Source: Lichina pygmaea (lineage: Eukaryota; Ascomycota; Lichinomycetes; Lichinales; Lichinaceae). Taken from it: a stretch of DNA of 64,000 nucleotides. The stretch lies in assembly GCA_963422465.1 (NCBI GenBank), contig OY730169.1:2790001-2854000 (forward strand). Reading direction: 5' to 3'. The translations under genes were made by a program, and so were the position numbers. Below, piece after piece: positions 46,035-57,899 of this stretch. How positions within the stretch are numbered: position 1 is the stretch's first letter; the number at the start of each line of letters is the position of its first letter. The notes below the pieces were generated by a model. That model saw only the letters and a program-made list of their open reading frames with translations. It ran no database searches and was not told the origin of the DNA.

Positions 46035-48358
46035 ATGTAGGTTACCGAGCTCGACCGCTGTCGCTCGTCATAACTGCCCGGCCCACCCTCTCACCATCAT
46101 CTTGTCGCTTGCAGGGAGACCTTTGAGACCATCTACCTCGACGTGTCGCACCTTCCTGGCAAATGTCGACTGGCCGAGAACGGTCTGGGATGGCGTCCGG
46201 CAGGTGGAGGCGACACTTTCACCTTGGACCGCACCAACATCCTCACGGCGCAGTGGAGCCGGGGCTCCCGAGGCTACGAGTTGAAGCTATACACGAGCAC
46301 GACGGGAGTCGTCCAGCTGGACGGCTTTGCAGAGGAGGTGAGCGTCGCCACAAACCCCCCTTCGATTACCAACATCGTATCTTACAGGCGTGACTAAGAC
46401 GTGCTTGACCAGGACATGGACCGCGTCGGTAAATGCATGAAGATCTGGTATGGAGTGGCCCTCGAGCACAAGGAACACGCTCTGCGGGGCTGGAACTGGG
46501 GCAAGGGCGAGTTCGGCAAGTACGAGCTCGTGTTCAATGTCCACAACCGGCCGGCCTTCGATATCCCGTTCACCGAAATCTCCAACACCAACCTCGCCGG
46601 GAAGAACGAAGTGTCGGTGGAGCTGTCGTTGCCGACAAAGGAAGAGGATGCCGCAGCGAACGGGATCCTCGGCGGCGCTCGACCTCGCGGCAAGAAGGCC
46701 GGCGGTGGGCAGGATCAGCTGGTAGAGATGCGGTTCTACATTCCGGGCTTCGCAAAGAAGGAGGATGGCGACGGCAGCGTCGACGGCGACGACGACCAAG
46801 AGGAGCACAACGCCGCGAATCTCTTCTACAACACGCTCGTCGACAAGGCCGAGATTGGCGACGTCGCTGGAGACACCTTTGCCACCTTCCAAGACGTCCT
46901 TCACCTCACGCCCAGGTCAGTCTCCCCGCTGCGCGACGCTGATCGCGGCACGACGTGCTTACGGCAGCGAGCAGAGGTCGGTTTGGTATCGACCTGTACG
47001 CGAATTCCTTCCGGTTGCGCGGCAAGACGTACGACTACAAGATTCAATACGACGCCATCAAGAAGTTCATGGTCCTTCCCAAACCGGACGACTTGCACAA
47101 TCTGATCACCATCGGCTTGGACCCGCCGCTGCGGCAAGGACAGACCCGTTACCCCTTCCTGGTCATGCAGTTCAAACGGGACGAGGAGATTGAGCTAGAT
47201 CTGAACATGACCGAGTGCGTGCCGTCTCCGCCTGACCGCTGTGGTCGTTCTGGCTGACCGGGTGAGCCAGGGAGCAACTCAACAAGTACGAGGGCAAACT
47301 GCTGGCCCATTACGAGGCCCCCATCCACTCCGTCGTGGCGGCCGTCTTTCGAGCCCTGTCCGGAAAGAAGGTGGTCACGCCTTCAAAGGACTTTCTCAGG
47401 TATGGGGGCGGCGTTCTTAACAGTCGCCTATCCAAGACGAACCCCAGAGACTTTTGGCGGTGGGAGCCGACGGAGATGAGAGGCGCTTGGAAGAGCATCG
47501 CTCTGATTTGCTTGCAGCTTCCATCAACAAGCCGGGGTCAAGTGCTCGGTCAAGGCGAACGAAGGGCTCCTCTTCGGCCTCGACAAGAGCTTCATGTTCG
47601 TACCGAAACCGGCCACGTACATCGCATTCGAGAACATCGCCAGCATCACAATGTCCCGGGTGGGCGGAAATGTGTCGGCCAGTCGGACGTTCGACATTAC
47701 GATGACGCTCAAAGGCGGCGCCGGCGAGCATCAGTTCAGCAACATCAACCGGTATGTCCCCGCAGTCCCTAGGGGGGGGGCCTTTGTTCGGCGATATCGC
47801 TGCTGACACGGACGGGGGACGACAGGGAGGAGCAGTCGTCTCTCGAGGAGTTTTTCAAGGTGAAAAACATTCGGACGAAGAACGAGATGGTAGATGACGT
47901 AAGACCAACCCCCATCCTGCAACCGGGGCCAAAGTTTTTTCTCCTCTTTCTTCCCTTGGGCCCATCTTGTTGCTTTGGGAGAGGCTGGCTAACCGCACGG
48001 TTCCTCGGTGAAACGCACGCAACAGTCGAGCGCGCTCATAGCCGCCGCTCTCCAGGACGAAGGCATGGGCTCGAGCGACGAAGAACTCGTCGGCCCGCGC
48101 GCCGATCGAGGGTCGGCCGACGAGGACGAGGAGAGCGTCGACGACGACTTTCGCGCCAGCTCCGAGTCGGACCCGGAGGAGGAGTACAACTCGCAGCACG
48201 AGAGCAGCGGCGCCGGATCTGGTAGCGACGCCGAGATGGCCGACGCCGATGCTGATGCCGATGCCGATGCCGACGCCGATGCCGATGACAAAGTCGACGC
48301 CGACGACGATGACGACGACAAGAAACGTCCGGCGAAGAAGGCAAAGGTGCGGAAATGA
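46035..48358 (+). CDS. POB3: FACT histone chaperone subunit Pob3 (SSRP1-like)
   Basis: With Spt16, Pob3 forms FACT, which reorganises nucleosomes during transcription and replication. Eight exons: 46035-46036, 46115-46337, 46413-46915, 46975-47214, 47271-47399, 47518-47751, 47826-47898 and 48026-48358; 578 aa. The blocks [131 protein letters not shown] and QFSNINREEQSSLEEFF follow the order of the N-terminal, SSRP1 and Rtt106-like PH domains. The C-terminus is an acidic tail with a DADADA repeat and a basic end, with no HMG box, as in yeast. The start codon appears split (AT, then G) by the first intron. Identification is firm; the split start is a reading of sequence only. Confidence 0.93.
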
Positions 48359-48593
48359 GCGGCCGTTTGGAAAAGAGATGGGGCGGGGGCGGGGAAGTGA
48401 ATTGTTGACGAGGCAGCCGTGTCTTGACGTTCTACCTTGACATTTCGTCCCGTTTGGATGGTACAGGCGGTAGTTGGTGGGAGATTGTCTCCGCACCCTT
48501 CATAATATCTACCGGCTCTGTATTTCTGTCGTTCTAGCCGTTCTACTACTTTCTCCCTCTTCTCCTTCGTCTTCATCCTCATCCTCGTCATCA

Positions 48594-49170
48594 TCTTCTT
48601 CTTCTTCTTCTTCTTCTTCTTCTTCTTCTTCTTCTTCTTCTTCTTCTTCTTCTTCTTCTTCTTCTTCTTCTTCTTCTTCTTCTTCTTCTTCTTCTTCTTC
48701 TTCTTCTTCTTCTTCTTCTTCTTCTTCTTCTTCTTCTTCTTCTTCTTCTTCTTCTTCTTCTTCTTCTTCTTCTTCTTCTTCTTCTTCTTCTTCTTCTTCT
48801 TCTTCTTCTTCTTCTTCTTCTTCTTCTTCTTCTTCTTCTTCTTCTTCTTCTTCTTCTTCTTCTTCTTCTTCTTCTTCTTCTTCTTCTTCTTCTTCTTCTT
48901 CTTCTTCTTCTTCTTCTTCTTCTTCTTCTTCTTCTTCTTCTTCTTCTTCTTCTTCTTCTTCTTCTTCTTCTTCTTCTTCTTCTTCTTCTTCTTCTTCTTC
49001 TTCTTCTTCTTCTTCTTCTTCTTCTTCTTCTTCTTCTTCTTCTTCTTCTTCTTCTTCTTCTTCTTCTTCTTCTTCTTCTTCTTCTTCTTCTTCTTCTTCT
49101 TCTTCTTCTTCTTCTTCTTCTTCTTCTTCTTCTTCTTCTTCTTCTTCTTCCTTCTTCTTCTTCTTCTTCT
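48594..49170. repeat. 577-bp pure TTC/GAA triplet repeat
   Basis: About 192 TTC units with a single extra base near 49150, starting 236 bp after the POB3 stop. One strand is all pyrimidine. It gives meaningless polySer or polyArg frames. The flanks are also pyrimidine-rich (48540-48593 and 49171-49250). Confidence 0.97.
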
Positions 49171-51130
49171 CTCACCTCCTTCCTCCTCTCCCTCTTCTTG
49201 TTCTTTGTCTTCTCCAGCCTCGTCATCATCTTCCTCTTTTACAGTATTTCTTCCTCATGCATGTCATTCATGTCATACCGGTACTCATCATGCACGTCCA
49301 TGTCATTTCAGATAAGTTAGGCTGCAAGTTGTCGGCGTCGCCACCGATGAATGGTACGAGTATGCCTCGTGCCCCCCTCGGCACGGGCACGGTACATCGA
49401 TTTTTCCTTCGATGCAGCAATGCAAGCTCGGCTGACTAATTACCGTTCCCCTCACTCCTTCCTGCTGTCCTTGTCCAGCACTACGTAGTCGACCCGGCCC
49501 AGCCAGAGCCCTAGGCCACACTGCGGGTGCTTGTGACAGACACTCCTACCATTTCGCACTGGAATTCGTCACCAGGCTGGTGGCTACCACACCACTTCTA
49601 CCCCATGTCGAGGGGACTGGCCGAGAGACGCTCGGAGCTTCGTCTTCCGGCTACTGCCGACACAGAATCCTTGGGCGTCGAGGATGAGTAGACACGGCAC
49701 CCAGTCCCTTCCTGTCTAGGCATGCGACACTTCTATCTTGACCCGGTCCCGAGAAGGTTCTTCTCAAGCTACAGCAGGGATTTCAGAAGACATCAGCTTC
49801 CACGGCGCGTGCTTGACCTGAAGAAGCTCTCATCTGTTTCGTCTCGGACTTTACTCCGTACATTAGAGGCAATCTAGAAGTAGTCTGACTACTGTACTCC
49901 GTACGTAATATCACTGTGGACAAGGCCTATGTGGTGCCTGGCACGCCTGGCTGGTGTATGATAGGGGTTGGCCTCTTAGGGGTTAGTTGTCTAGAAGGAG
50001 TCCCTAAGGAGTCGGGCTTAGAACTGGCCTCCGAGACGCTAGGGGCCAAGTCCCAGGTCTATACTCCCGTATAAGTAGCGCTCATCGCTGGCCTCACTAC
50101 TGTATGAGCGGGCAGTGAAAAATGATCTTGAAGCTGCTTAGTCAATCAGCTGTACAAGGTCTTGGCCACACCTTCACACACGTCACGTCTACCGGCACAG
50201 TGGCACGGCACGTTCACGGGTACCTGCAGCCCTGGGCGAAAGTCGACTTTTCCCCACTTCTCGCCCCACCACCCCGCCTCCCCACCTTCCCACCTCCCCA
50301 CCTCCCCACCATACCCACGTTGTCCCCTCCCACCTGATTACCTGAGAGATCCCCATCAATCGTCGTGATTGTAGCATTGTTCTTTCTGTTTCAGGATGTG
50401 CCAAGGTGGTACCAAGGAAGGTGCCACCTGTAGCTGTTGAAACACAGGTGGATGTTTCTCCCATCAAACTAATAGTCGGCAACAACACCTTGGCGGTGTG
50501 GGTGGTGTGAATGGCGTGGTTGGCGACAACCAAACCCCCCCCCCCCCCCCCCCACCTACAAGTTGATTCTGGCGATCATGACAGAAGGATCAGACAGCCA
50601 AGAGCCGAGGAGGAAGGAGCCAAGAACTGTAGTGGTACATAACCACTGAGAAAGAAGAGTCTGGCCAGGTAGCTGACTGATGACAGCTGTGGCGATCAGC
50701 CACTACCTACAATACTCAACTGTGTTTTGAATTGGGTTGACCTGGGCACACCCCGGTATTGGAAGAATAGGTAAGCAAGTTCCCTCTCCTACAAATAAAG
50801 TCTTTGTCTTCCCCCGGTTCTTCTTCCCCACAACCAACCACCAGAACGGAGCTCCTTGTCATACTGATGATCACCCTGCTCATGTTTCTAGTCCTTCTAC
50901 TTGTTCTCATCACCCCGGGAGTGTTCTTGTTCTGGCAACCCATCTTCTGGTGTACCTTACCTGTTTCCTTATACCTTTGTTTCCTGGATAGCTGTGTACT
51001 AATTGACACTGAGTTGTTAGGTGGGTTAGGTATGGCTATAACAACAAGTGAGGAGCCTGGTTCGAATTTGGGAGGTGCTGTAAGCAGCCTCTCCTGGGCT
51101 TGGTGGCGGGCAGTCCTGCCAGGCCCAGCC
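49171..51130. other. Intergenic, possibly eroded retroelement, no gene called
   Basis: No coding region is supported. A 19-base C run lies at 50535-50553. A TATA-like CCCGTATAAGTAGCG at about 50066-50081 sits inside sequence that begins TGTGG and ends GTACA, but I could not confirm a long terminal repeat. The right end abuts an assembly gap. Confidence 0.4.
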
Positions 51131-51330
51131 NNNNNNNNNNNNNNNNNNNNNNNNNNNNNNNNNNNNNNNNNNNNNNNNNNNNNNNNNNNNNNNNNNNNNN
51201 NNNNNNNNNNNNNNNNNNNNNNNNNNNNNNNNNNNNNNNNNNNNNNNNNNNNNNNNNNNNNNNNNNNNNNNNNNNNNNNNNNNNNNNNNNNNNNNNNNNN
51301 NNNNNNNNNNNNNNNNNNNNNNNNNNNNNN
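51131..51330. other. Assembly gap (200 N)
   Basis: 200 consecutive N, a round number typical of a scaffold placeholder rather than a measured gap length. Confidence 0.99.
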
Positions 51331-51510
51331 CGGCGACCGTCCCAAATACTTGGGGGAAAGAGCAAACATGACAGTGCTTAGGGCTCCGGGCTCCACACCC
51401 ACAACGTCCAACATCCAACAGTATCGAGCTCTCACCGGTCTTCTTCTGCCTGAGCGCTCTAAGTACCATACATACAGCGTCTACAACAAGTACAGTAACT
51501 CAACAGTCTT

Positions 51511-51548
<38 letters not shown>

Positions 51549-51905
51549 ATACTCTGGGTAGGAATGTTGTGTGTAGAATGATCTTTAATATGATCGTTGT
51601 CGTTCTGATCATCATGGCTACAAGTCATCGCAGGTTGGACCATCATGTCTAGGATTATCACAGGCAGGCTTTATCTCGAGACCAGTAAACTCTGACAATT
51701 CTACAAAGTGTTCAGTTTCGTCTGCAGTTGTTGATTTTCAAACCCCACACTGCAGGCCATACCTGTAGACAGTCTTTTTTTTTTTTTTTTTTAATTCATT
51801 CGTTCATTCATTCAGACCAAAAAAGAACACGCATAAGGTCATATACTCGCTGCGCGACCTGTTCATCTACTCTTACCCTCGATTCTGCATCGGTCTGCTG
51901 GCCAT
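51331..51905. repeat. Intergenic with a (GT)n microsatellite
   Basis: A GT repeat at 51511-51548 and a T run at 51774-51792. The 3' flank of NOP9 lies at the right. No gene seen. Confidence 0.7.
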
Positions 51906-53985
51906 TCATTTCGCCGTCTTGAGACCGCCCGCTTTCCCTTCCTCTCCTCGGGCAGACTTGCACTGTGCGATCCAGCGTTCGCGGCGGTTCTTGAACAGGT
52001 TCATCTTCCAGTTTTTCCAGACACGTCGACCGTGGTACGACGTTCCGAGCAGCGTCTCCGAGTCGCATAGTCTCTGCGCGATCCTCTCCCGAACGTATTG
52101 CAGGCCGCGCGTGCCGTCCCACATGGCGTCGACGACGTGCGACGCCACCGGATGCGTGGCCAGCTGGGCGACCTCGTCGACGAACGCCGTCGTCAGGCGG
52201 CGCCGGAAGACGGTCGTCGAGACCGCCGACGTCAAGGATAGCTGCAGGAGGCGCGACGCGGCTGCGTCTTTGGCCATCGATCCTAGCGTCGACGCTGCTG
52301 TGTCGAGGAGACCCTCGGACACGACGGACCCGAGCGGCCCTGGCTGCGAGAGCATCGTCTGTGCCAGCAAGGAACTGTGCACCCGCCCAGTTTCCGCTTG
52401 AGTAGCCTGCGCCCTCCTTTCGCCATCGCCGCCGCCGTCTCCATCTGCACCGTCCCACTTCAGCAACCTTAGGAGCCGAGCCGACGGAGATAGCCCATCG
52501 TACACGTCCACGACAGCCTTGGCCACGACATCTAGGTCGAGGCCTCGGACGACGCAGCGGTCGATGATCGTCCTAACGACGGGAGATCTCGAGTGTGCGA
52601 GAAGACTCTCCGTCTGCAGTAGAATAAGGCCTGTCGCATGCCGCAGGTCATCCTTCCCGAGGCGTTCCAACACCCTGATGACGACAAAGCTTGCCACGTC
52701 GCTCCTGGACGCGTCTGCTATTCTGTCTCGCAACACCTGTCTGTAGATGGCTTTGAACGCTTTTGCAGGTGCGAAGCGGACAATCGCCTCTAAAAGATGC
52801 GACCCGACGGGGTCGTACAAAATACCACCGACGAACGTCGCGTATCCATCCTCCTCGCCGTCCGAAGCACATTGCACCAGGAGCTTCTGCAGCGCTGAGC
52901 GCTCGGGCACGGTCTGGCTCTTCCACGGCTCCAGGCTCTCGAGCTCGATCAGCAGCTGAAGCACTGGATTTCCCGTGGCATGAGTGGCGAGCGCACGAAG
53001 ATCTGCCGGGCTCAGACCGGCGAGAGTGTCCGCGAGGATCTTGTTCACGGCCGCCTCGAAGGAGCTCGGCACGGCTTGCTTCCTGGGACGATCATCGCGG
53101 AGCCCTTTGCCCGGCTGATGGTCGAGCCTCCCGCCCTTGCTCTTCTTACCCCTCAACAACGACGTCGTGGGTAGCTTCTCGAGGGACAGTCCTGCTAGAA
53201 CGACAAGCAACACTCGCATCGTGTGCGATGCGTATTGGTCTGTAAAAAGATGCCCAATGTCGTCGTGCAGCTCCTGGACGACATGGAGGAACAGATTCTC
53301 CATGGATACGAAAACGTCGTCATCTGCGCCGGCGACTGGGACGGCTAGCGGCGCAACCAGCTCGTCCGTCACGATCGGAGCAGCCTGCAGGAAGAGCTTC
53401 TCGCAGCAATGGGACGCGAATCGGTGTCGCACTAAATTTTGGAAGCTGCGTCCACATCAATCCATGCGACTGCTTGTGGGAGGCAAAAAAGAAAGGCCAC
53501 TTACTGTCCACTGAAAGCTCGAAACAGATCTTTCACTTGAGATGGTGACGACGACAGTACAAGTCTTTCCATAAGCCGGGAGCATGACTGGCTGCACACA
53601 ACCTTTAGCTGTTTTCCGCTGGCTTCTCGCCAGACGTTGGCGACAAACAAGGCCCTGTCTAGAACTGGGTCAGCCTCTCTCTTGCGCAGTAGCGGGAAGC
53701 CATCACACCCTCAGCGCTACCGAACTGGTCGAGCTCGAGTATCCTATCGGCCTTGGTAAAGTATTCTTGCTCTTCATCATTCAAGAGGCCATAGAACATG
53801 ATGGATTTTCTTGGCTCAAACTCTGCAAAGGATAGGTCCTGGTCTGCGCCAGTGACGTATTCGCTCTCATCGTCGAGCTTCCGTCTCTTGGTTCTCTGTT
53901 GTTGCTGTTGTTCTGTTCTGTCTGGGTGATCTTCCTTCATTGCTTGGCCTTTTCGATGCCCGTGCTTCTTTTTGGGTCGTGGCAT
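51906..53985 (-). CDS. NOP9: Pumilio-like nucleolar protein Nop9
   Basis: Nop9 is a nucleolar Pumilio-repeat RNA-binding protein needed for 40S subunit (18S rRNA) maturation. Exons 53985-53709, 53658-53505 and 53445-51906; 656 aa. The basic N-terminus (MPRPKKKHGHRKG) leads to FYGLLNDEEQEYFTKADRILELDQF. Splicing then yields DRALFVANVWREASGKQLKVVCSQSCSRLMERLVLSS and SGHFQNLVRHRFASHCCEKLFL, the hallmark Nop9 blocks. Later repeats include LFTDQYASHTMRVLL, LYDPVGSHLLEAIV, ASFVVIRVLERL and LATHPVASHVVDAMW, and the end GRRVWKNWKMNLFKNRRERWI is typical. Intron 2's acceptor was chosen at CGCAG to restore GHFQNLVRHRF. Identification is firm. Confidence 0.95.
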
Positions 53986-54252
53986 GTTTGTTGTTGGGAG
54001 AAAGGTCCAAAGTTCTTGAAGCTTGAGTGGCTAAACTTATGGCACGGAGACGTCACCTAGCTGGTGAGATGTTGACTGGACGACCCAATGTTCCACGATT
54101 ACAGTCTACAAGCATGCGAGGTTGGCCATACCCGTGTCATGGGGGGGTAATACCTCGTTTTACCTCCCACGTGACTCCCGTGCCAGTTTCTGCCCGCAAT
54201 ACGTACTCCGTATCGGCATACGTACTGTATACATTTGTATAGGTAGTATTCT

Positions 54253-55479
54253 GCGGCCCAGCAGAGCCGGGCCCTCACCGCTATCACAGGGTCCACCTGG
54301 GGCGCGACATTCGGCAAGGCGAGACTGATCTACAACACAGTGGTACGCCCGGTCATCAGCTACGGAGCGACAGTGTGGGCCCCGCTAGAAGGCCTCCTTC
54401 GGCCCGCACACCGGCACTGGATCAGCGACACCTTGGAACGCCAACAACAACGCTGCCTCCGGACAGTCACCGGCGGCTTCAAGGTGACCAACCAGCGACA
54501 ACTGTAAAGCGAAGCGGCGGTCCCACCACTACGAGCGCACATGGCACGATTGCAACTGCAAGCACGTGCCCGCATGGAGGCCTCGGGGGTCCAGGCAGAG
54601 GTCCGAGATGCCTGCGACTGACTCAGACACCAGCTAGCCCCGAGGCAAGGCCGACGACGTCGCGCCGGCACCACGCCGGGCCAAACACAGCGCCAGTGGG
54701 CCAAATCAATCCTCTGGCCCCAACGAAGACTGGAACCAACATCAGGGCAGCTGGACACCTCCCCGCGGGCCGACAGCCCCCCCAACACCACCCCACCAGC
54801 CCCCCCGATCAGTCTGGCAGGCACACCAGTTGGCAGAACAGTGGTGCTGGGAGCGATGGAACAAGCTGCACGGAGGGCCCCCCACCAAGAGTCCAACTGC
54901 TGGACCCGGACCCCGGAGGAGGAGGTGACTGGAAGCCGGACAAGATGCCGTACCTGGCATCCCTCCGGCTCCGCACCGGCTTGTCGAAGGCCCAGAGCAG
55001 CATTCTTACACAGGTCCGCACCGGTAAGATCGGGCTGGCAGCCTTCCTCTGCAAGCGGCGAGTCCCTGGCTTCCTGACGCTGGCCTGCAGCTGCGGAGCA
55101 CAGTGGGAAACAGCTAAACATATAGTTTTTGCCTGCCCCCGCCTTCAGCGGGCACGCCGCAGCCTATATGCCGCAGCATCCACTACTGACTACCAGGTGA
55201 TGACTTCGTGACCGCGGCCCGCCGCCACCCTCACCGCGTGGATCCTCCGCCACAGTGTCCTCCCTCAGTTCTCCTGGGCTCAGGAGCAGCTGGAAGCTGG
55301 CTACTAGGTAGCCACCCCCCCCTATGTTCTACAGAGACTCGACAGGATAGCACTGATGAGGCGCTGCAGGGAGAGGTTTTTTACTTGTTTCAAGTTTTCC
55401 TAGCCTATTTTTGTAGATGACCCAGCTTAGCCTAGTTACACTAGTGCTAAAATGGTGTAGGCATTCAATCAATCAATCA
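54253..55479 (+). mobile_element. 5'-truncated LINE (non-LTR retrotransposon) fragment
   Basis: The sequence encodes the 3' part of a LINE polyprotein in pieces. LIYNTVVRPVISYGATVWAP and ERQQQRCLRTVTGGFKVT are in one frame. YLASLRLRTGLSKA and LACSCGAQWETAKHIVFACPRL, a Cys/His motif typical of Tad/I-type elements, are in another. Stops (TAA near 54504) and at least one shift in the Pro-rich part near 54780-54840 show decay. The 3' end is a CAAT tetramer tail (55464-55479). ATAGGTAGTATTCT (14 bp) flanks both sides, at 54239-54252 and 55480-55493, marking a target-primed insertion. Confidence 0.9.
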
Positions 55480-55493
55480 ATAGGTAGTATTCT

Positions 55494-56134
55494 AGTTTGT
55501 TGGAGTGCTGGCCTGAAGTCCTCATGATTTGGTTTGATGTACGGAAGTACTTCCGTACAGAGTACATGCATACTGTATGTACGTACGGAGTACAGTACTA
55601 CGTACATACTGTACGTAGTCAACATTTGTTGGAGCTAGCCCTAGCAACAGAGCTGACTGGTGAGACTTGTAGCAACAGGGCTCACTGGTAGAGCTCTAGG
55701 GGTACACATATACAGGAATTAATTAGTTGATCAGTTGGCTTAGCCGGCCTGTTACGATCAGTCGTCTGACCCGCTTCTCTTCTTTCCACTGCTCGCTGTA
55801 GAACTCTCAGTCGAATGGTTACTTCCCAAAACTTGCAATGACAGCCTGTTCTTATGATCCCCACGGTTGAAGATGTATTATTCTCCCTAACGCTAGAACC
55901 TCTGGGCTTGATGTCTCCATCCGTCCCCTGTCATCAAAAGATTCAAGGGGACAGACCCTGTTGGCGGTGGTGGTAGTGTTTGCTCAAGACATGGCATCTC
56001 GTTGATACAGATGCCATTCCCCAGCCGGCCAGCGTAGTCTTTGGGGCTGCTGACACACGTCACAGTCAGTATGGCCATAGAGGCTCCTTTGGCCGTCTCT
56101 GCTTTGCCCCACTCGTGCCACTCTCACCCGGGAT
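55494..56134. other. Intergenic, GTAC palindrome cluster
   Basis: A perfect 20-bp palindrome GTACGGAAGTACTTCCGTAC at 55539-55558 is followed by further GTAC words up to 55620. No gene seen. The 3' flank of the Nudix gene is at the right. Confidence 0.55.
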
Positions 56135-56686
56135 CTAGAGCCAGCGCGAGGCGAACTCGAAGGCGTTCTTGAGCACGATCCTCATCTCGGACGTCATGTA
56201 CAGGCCGTCGAGCTCGGCTTGAGTGGCCCACAGCCAGGCGCTGTGCTCGTCCGGGTTGAGCTTCAGGTCGCGGCCTTCCTGCGCCGTGACGATGTAGTTG
56301 AGCTGCACGTTCGTGCCCCTCCTCGACTGCCACACCATCTCGTCGATCTCGCCCAGCACGTCCTGCGCCAGCTGTCCGGTCTCCTCGAGCGTCTCTCGAG
56401 CCACCGCATGGCGGACGGTCTCGCCGTCGCTCTCGACGCTGCCTCCTTGAAGCTCCCACGCGTTCGGGAGAGCTTCCTCTGAAGCAGTCCGCTTGATGAT
56501 CAGCACGCGATGGCGGTCCGCCGACCTTTCGTGCTCTAGCGTCTGATGGATGGCGATGCCCACGGCAAAGCGCTTCGTTGGATCAAGGTCTCGAGGACGG
56601 GAGTTGAGCCGTTCGATCAGGAGCGGCGGCTTGTCGTCCGCGGTTAGGCTCTCAGAGGGAATTTGTTTCCCTTCCCGACGCTGCAT
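56135..56686 (-). CDS. Nudix hydrolase
   Basis: Single-exon 183-aa protein. Residues 81-105 (GGSVESDGETVRHAVARETLEETGQ) contain the Nudix signature REtxEExG with the preceding Glu seven residues upstream, which coordinates Mg2+ for pyrophosphate hydrolysis. The first Gly of the consensus is displaced by one residue relative to GX5E, a small irregularity. Upstream are AVGIAIHQTLE and RVLIIKRTASEEALPNAWELQGG, and downstream NVQLNYIVTAQEG, EHSAWLWATQAEL and LKNAFEFASRWL, all usual for small fungal Nudix proteins. No targeting signal is obvious. The substrate (nucleotide, dinucleotide or capped RNA) cannot be told from this. Confidence 0.9.
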   Translation of the reverse strand: MQRREGKQIPSESLTADDKPPLLIERLNSRPRDLDPTKRFAVGIAIHQTLEHERSADRHRVLIIKRTASEEALPNAWELQGGSVESDGETVRHAVARETLEETGQLAQDVLGEIDEMVWQSRRGTNVQLNYIVTAQEGRDLKLNPDEHSAWLWATQAELDGLYMTSEMRIVLKNAFEFASRWL

Positions 56687-57899
56687 TTGTGTGGGCCGAG
56701 ACTTGGGACATGTTCAACCCAGCCGGTGCTTCGTTGGAGCCGGCTCGACAGATGGACGGATCTTCTTGCATTCGGAGCAAGCTTGTGTATTTAACATCAT
56801 CCTACCCCTTCTCACCCTGCCCATCTACGTTCGAGGGTAGCAGCACAACGACAGCTACCGGTACGGGGTACGGAGTACGTAACGTACAGTATGTCGCCTA
56901 TCTACGAGTATTGGCACATGGAAAAGGGAAGACTACAAGTACAGTACTACGTAGTCTACTCGTATGTTTCCCTGTGGAGAGCTGACTAAGAGAGCTGACT
57001 TTTGGGATCGCTATATGTACAAGTGGATCCTGACTTGGTCTCCCATTAGTAGTCATGACACATTTTCACCAGAGCAAGAGCATTCTTCAAGCTCAAGACT
57101 ACTTTCAAACTGCGGGTCATGTGACAGTATCTGTTCTTCCATTGAGCAAGTGAGATGACAGGTCATGTGACTAATTGAGTCCCAAGCCAGTCAGGTGATG
57201 TGTGCTCGATAGGTGAGTTTGCATGATTTATGAAAAAGCCGGCGCTGACTGAACGAATTCGCCACAGTCTGCTATCATCGGTGGCGGTGCATTATCGTCG
57301 TCGTCATTGGCGTTCCTTGGGCAACCGGAGCGGTGGCTTTAATTGGAGCTGCCCACCACTACCCACCAGGCGACCGAGCGCTAAGCCTAAACAGGCAGTA
57401 AGCGTCCTCCTGGGGCTTCTCTCCAGTGCCAACCAAGCCGCAAGGCTGCAAACCTGCCAGTGCCTGCACACGCAACGTCCCGGACATTTTCCTGCTCCAG
57501 CAATCCGCACCTTGACCTCGGCATACTCACGCTTGCTTGCTCTTGAACGTTCCGCGTGCTTGCGAGCTGCGATCCCGGAGAACCTACATAGTTCTCTCTG
57601 TCCATCTGTGCTTCTGGATATCGACGGTCGTACAAGAGGTCTCTGAATACTGTGGTCAGCCACGGCGCATTGGGTCGAGAGCGAGTTCGGCTGGATAACG
57701 TGCGCGCCCAACGACATGAGGTCTTCGACTTGTTTCAAGAGGTGACAAGTTCCAATCGAGGGCCGTCTCCGTCGGCTATGCTGCGTCGAGTCGAGCGGAA
57801 ACGGAGTCGATCGTAGCAGAGGAACGCAAGGACAGCGACCCGCGTTCCAAGATACTCATTCGTCATCTTCGTTATCATACCTCATCCGAGTTGGCCAAG
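56687..57899. other. Intergenic, no gene supported
   Basis: Divergent promoter region of the Nudix gene (-) and the cytochrome b561 gene (+). GTAC words occur at 56860-56960. An open frame at 57230-57646 has no domain and is not called. Confidence 0.5.

Noticed and set aside
48474-49439. Long polySer frame and reverse polyArg frame
   Set aside because: Both are readings of the TTC repeat with no other coding character.
49912-50155. Possible solo LTR (TGTGG...GTACA with a TATA-like word)
   Set aside because: No target duplication, second copy or primer-binding site could be seen.
51058-51080. GGTTCGAATTTGG, like a tRNA B box
   Set aside because: No cloverleaf or A box at the right distance, and the sequence runs into the assembly gap.
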